Part shown: positions 61,494-64,000 of the stretch, in pieces | Position numbering within the stretch: the stretch's first letter is position 1 | How the letters are laid out: the number at the start of each line of letters is the position of its first letter | The notes under the pieces: generated by a model | The model's database searches: none | The model's input: the letters and a program-made list of their open reading frames with translations, nothing else | What the model was told of the DNA's origin: nothing | Program-made: the position numbers and the translations under genes | NCBI GenBank assembly: GCA_040752595.1 | Contig: JBFMGX010000050.1 | Location: 2,149 to 66,148 of the forward strand | Direction of reading: 5' to 3' | Length of the DNA: 64,000 nucleotides | Source: Candidatus Zixiibacteriota bacterium | GTDB taxonomy: Bacteria; Zixibacteria; MSB-5A5; WJJR01

Positions 61494-62339
61494 TTATAGC
61501 GTGTCGCGTCCGGCCAGTTGGGCCCGTTCGCTGAGGTCGATGTATCTCTTGAGGGAGAACTCATTGAGCACGACAATGGCCACGCGCCGATTGCGGGGAT
61601 CCTCGGGGTGATCCGGATAGCGCAGCGCATGATCGGCATAGGCACGGACGAGTTTGATCCGTGACGGGTCAATGCCATTGGTTTCCAAGACCCGGCGGGC
61701 GGTGTTGGCGCGGTCGGACGACAGCTCCCAATTGGTATAACCGCGTTTCCCGGCATACTGGCGGCTGTCGGTGTGTCCTTCGATGACGATCTCATGCCTC
61801 TGCGTCCCGAGCATCCGTCCGACGGTCGAGAGGACTTCCATGCCGCGGGGCGAGAGGGTGGAACTTCCGAGGTCGAAGAATGTGGAATCACCTGACTCCA
61901 TCAGTTGGATGCGCAGCCCTTCCTCGGTCAGTTCCACTTCGATCTGGTCTCCGATGTCGCTCAGTCCGGGGAGGGCCAACAGAGCATCGACCAGCTCCTT
62001 CCCTGTGCGGTTCAACTCGTCGCGGGTCCGTTCTTCGTCGCGACGACGCTGGGCCTCGGACTGTGCGCTTGGTTTCGGTGGGGTAATCGGAGACTGCGAA
62101 CCTTCCATCATGCCGGTGCCGACCTTCTCACTGAAGCCGACCGGATCGCGGAAATAACCGCCCACCGCGGACTTGACCTTTTCACTCTGCCCCACCAGCC
62201 ACAGGACCAGGAAGAACGCCATCATGGCGGTCACGAAGTCGGCATACGCCACCTTCCAGGCGCCGCCGTGATGCCCCTCGTGCCCGCCCGATTTCCTGAT
62301 GATCAGGACGGGGGCCTGGTTTTCGAGACCGGATTCCAT
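61494..62339 (-). CDS. motB: Flagellar motor stator protein MotB
   Basis: A 281-residue protein. A single TM helix contains the proton-carrying Asp34 (VAYADFVTAMMAFFLVLWLV), then a plug/linker region, and a C-terminal OmpA-like peptidoglycan-binding domain (IVIEGHTDSRQY, LSSDRANTARRVL, NRRVAIVV). With MotA it forms the stator around the flagellar rotor. The His-rich N-terminus (GGHEGHHGG) is common in this subfamily. It starts 33 bases after motA. Confidence 0.95.
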   Translation of the reverse strand: MESGLENQAPVLIIRKSGGHEGHHGGAWKVAYADFVTAMMAFFLVLWLVGQSEKVKSAVGGYFRDPVGFSEKVGTGMMEGSQSPITPPKPSAQSEAQRRRDEERTRDELNRTGKELVDALLALPGLSDIGDQIEVELTEEGLRIQLMESGDSTFFDLGSSTLSPRGMEVLSTVGRMLGTQRHEIVIEGHTDSRQYAGKRGYTNWELSSDRANTARRVLETNGIDPSRIKLVRAYADHALRYPDHPEDPRNRRVAIVVLNEFSLKRYIDLSERAQLAGRDTL

Positions 62340-62372
62340 GGCGCGCAAGTCACATCGGGGGTCAAACCGCCG

Positions 62373-63233
62373 CTATTGCCCGCGCGATGCGCGGCAGGCC
62401 TCTTCCAATTCCGTGAAGCCGGGGCGTACATCCGAAGGCAGAGTCCGTCGGGCGAATTCCACAGCAATGGCCGGAACCGAACCCTTGTGAAAGGCCAAAA
62501 GAACCTGTTTGAGCGCGACATAGTACTTCTGGTGTTCATCCGACTTGGCCGCGAGGTTGGCCGACATCGGCTGCACGAAACCGTAAGCGGCCAGCACACC
62601 GAGAAAGGTCCCGACCAGCGCCGCTCCCACATGGTGGCCGATCTCCTCCACCGGCCCGTCGATCGACTGCATCGTGATGATCACGCCCAACACCGCCGCC
62701 ACGATCCCCAGACCGGGGAGGGCATCGCCAATCACCTGTAGGACCCGCGACGGTTTGCTGTGTTCGTGATGATGGGTCTCATTGTCGACGTCCATGAGCG
62801 CTTCCAGATCATGCGATTGGATCCCCGATCCGGAGATGATCAAGCGCATCGTGTCGGCGAGGAAATCGACCGCATGGTGGTTCTGGGCGAAACTCGGGTA
62901 TTTGGAGATGATCTTGGATTCGTTGGGGTGTTCGATGTGCGTTTCCAGTGCCATCACTCCGTCCCGCCGCGCAATGGTCAAGAGCTCATAGCTCATCACC
63001 AGCAAGTCCAGATAGTCCTTCTTCGTCGGTCCCGGTTTGGGGAGATTCAGCACCTGCTGAATCAGGTTCTTGATCACGGTGGGACCGTTGGCGATCAACA
63101 GCGACCCCGCCGCGGCGCCGAGGATGACGATGTACTCCGCCGGCTGCATCAACACGAGCAACTTGCCGCCGGCGACCAAAAACCCTCCGATCACCGATAC
63201 GACCACGACGCCGATGCCCACGAATGCAATCAC
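62373..63233 (-). CDS. motA: Flagellar motor stator protein MotA
   Basis: A 286-residue protein with four TM helices and the large cytoplasmic loop between helices 2 and 3. Helices 3-4 show VIGDALPGLGIVAAVLGVI and VGAALVGTFLGVLAAYGF, the MotA/TolQ/ExbB pore region. The GTG start is supported by GGAGGG six bases upstream; the long upstream in-frame extension lacks family similarity. It pairs with motB directly downstream. No flagellar structural genes are in the window. Confidence 0.95.
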   Translation of the reverse strand: MIAFVGIGVVVVSVIGGFLVAGGKLLVLMQPAEYIVILGAAAGSLLIANGPTVIKNLIQQVLNLPKPGPTKKDYLDLLVMSYELLTIARRDGVMALETHIEHPNESKIISKYPSFAQNHHAVDFLADTMRLIISGSGIQSHDLEALMDVDNETHHHEHSKPSRVLQVIGDALPGLGIVAAVLGVIITMQSIDGPVEEIGHHVGAALVGTFLGVLAAYGFVQPMSANLAAKSDEHQKYYVALKQVLLAFHKGSVPAIAVEFARRTLPSDVRPGFTELEEACRASRGQ

Positions 63234-63346
63234 AGTTGTCCCTCCGGGGCGACGGTGGATTGTCGATCCCTCAGGGAGAATGTCGTCAGATCGTCGCCGA
63301 TCTTGAGCGCGTAGCCAGGCGTATCCCGATGGGCCCAAGCGGGCTG

Positions 63347-64000
63347 TCAGGATTCCTTTTCCAGGATTCGTTGCTGGCGGAGGCCGGGGGCGCGAGTCTC
63401 AAACAGCGGCGTACGGCCCTTGGGATCGAGGAGGACCGATTCGAGCGCCGCGGCGATCCGCTGACATTGCCGTCCTTCGCGCAACACCTGTGTCAGTGAG
63501 GCGGTCGTCATCGGCTGGCCGAGGAGGTGGCGTGTGCCGACAGGGAACTGCTGCCGGTGTTTGTTCCACCAGTCTTGGACCAAGACCGGATCGGGCCAGG
63601 GGAGGTTCTCGTCGGGATCAGGTGCAACGTTCTCGTCCTCCGGGGAATCGGTCGGTCCCGCGTTCGACTCCGGCGGGGGCTGCCCGGTGAGCTTGGCTTG
63701 TTCAAGATCGATTCCGGTGATGGATGTAAACGATTCACCGGCGAGGCGGGCCAAAGCCGGATCGGACATCCGGTCGATCAATTCGGGAGTCAGTATGGGA
63801 TCGCCGATGATGCTTGCTGCCATCACCGCTTCGCGCGCGCGTTGCGAATCGGCGGCGATCTCTTTGCGCCAGGCATGGGCTTGGGGAAGATCGAGGCAGC
63901 GCAGTGCCATGTCCATGGCCGCCGCTGCCAGGGGACTGTCGCCCATGGCCACCGATTGCAGCACGGGGACGAGACTTCGGTCGCCGAGCAATGCCGCCGA
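63347..64000 (-). CDS. TIGR02270-family (HEAT-like) protein, 5' end beyond the window
   Basis: The C-terminal ~217 residues are visible; the frame stays open to the right edge. The end, FPVGTRHLLGQPMT, LREGRQCQRIAAALE and LFETRAPGLRQQRIL, matches the conserved terminus that I recall for TIGR02270, a family of alpha-helical repeat proteins sometimes linked to type VI secretion. The visible N-part (AREAVMAASIIGDP, then MSDPALARLAGESF) is HEAT-like. Being upstream of motA, it could also be unrelated to secretion. Confidence 0.75.
   Translation of the reverse strand, partial: SAALLGDRSLVPVLQSVAMGDSPLAAAAMDMALRCLDLPQAHAWRKEIAADSQRAREAVMAASIIGDPILTPELIDRMSDPALARLAGESFTSITGIDLEQAKLTGQPPPESNAGPTDSPEDENVAPDPDENLPWPDPVLVQDWWNKHRQQFPVGTRHLLGQPMTTASLTQVLREGRQCQRIAAALESVLLDPKGRTPLFETRAPGLRQQRILEKES

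Noticed and set aside
1-64000. CRISPR array, prophage or IS element
   Set aside because: No regularly spaced direct repeats, cas, integrase, transposase or phage structural genes were seen; the repeats present are palindromic and scattered.

Overview
The window is dense, GC-rich bacterial chromosome. It looks like a Gram-negative, motile, free-living bacterium: an Omp85-type outer-membrane barrel, lipoproteins, motA/motB, a membrane H+-pyrophosphatase, and no phage or IS genes. A DUF5683 protein, a DUF2480 protein beside isc genes, the exported 'asparagine synthetase B-like' family and an archaeal-type ApgM together suggest an FCB-group lineage such as Zixibacteria or a relative. That placement is inference; there is no rRNA or other phylogenetic marker here.

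Layout. 0-4.1 kb (minus): glmM, a lipoprotein and glmS, two steps of UDP-GlcNAc synthesis. 4.3-12.2 kb: an M23 peptidase, a ferritin-like protein, a HigB/HigA-like toxin-antitoxin pair whose antitoxin carries an ImmA/IrrE metalloprotease domain, a Cys-rich repeat protein divergent from a NicO-type metal exporter, a NYN-cold-shock fusion, a small membrane protein, a block of palindromic repeats and a 35-aa basic protein.

12.5-26 kb (plus) is the most unusual region. A GlmL-type ATPase and a KOW/hybrid-motif protein are followed by a four-gene membrane cassette (FN3-DUF6754 protein, multi-TM protein, bitopic alpha/beta protein, multi-TM protein) that is present twice in the same order. The copies are separated by a cold-shock gene and followed by DUF5683 and an exported protein of unknown role. 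No glutamate mutase is present, so the GlmL homologue probably serves this membrane system instead.

26.4-38.8 kb (plus): an ERCC4-like protein with altered active site, a partner-switching module (STAS, HATPase, SpoIIE phosphatase), a Nudix hydrolase, an Omp85-like barrel, a histidine kinase and a Ser/Thr kinase with TPRs. 38.8-42.7 kb (minus): a 25-aa peptide gene with its own strong promoter, Shine-Dalgarno sequence and terminator, near a PqqD-M50-HlyD fusion protein and a nitrilase; this resembles a RiPP or peptide-export locus.

42.9-64 kb: acyl-CoA dehydrogenase, enoyl-CoA hydratase and hydroxyacyl-CoA dehydrogenase (beta-oxidation), PEBP, beta-helix protein, ApgM, EamA protein, a MutY/MIG-type glycosylase, a degenerate M16 protein, a GNAT-like protein, a papain-like amidase, hppA, yceI, an isc cluster (iscS, iscA, DUF2480), a TAG-like protein, motA/motB and the end of a TIGR02270 protein. 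Short palindromic repeats of several families recur in intergenic spaces throughout.
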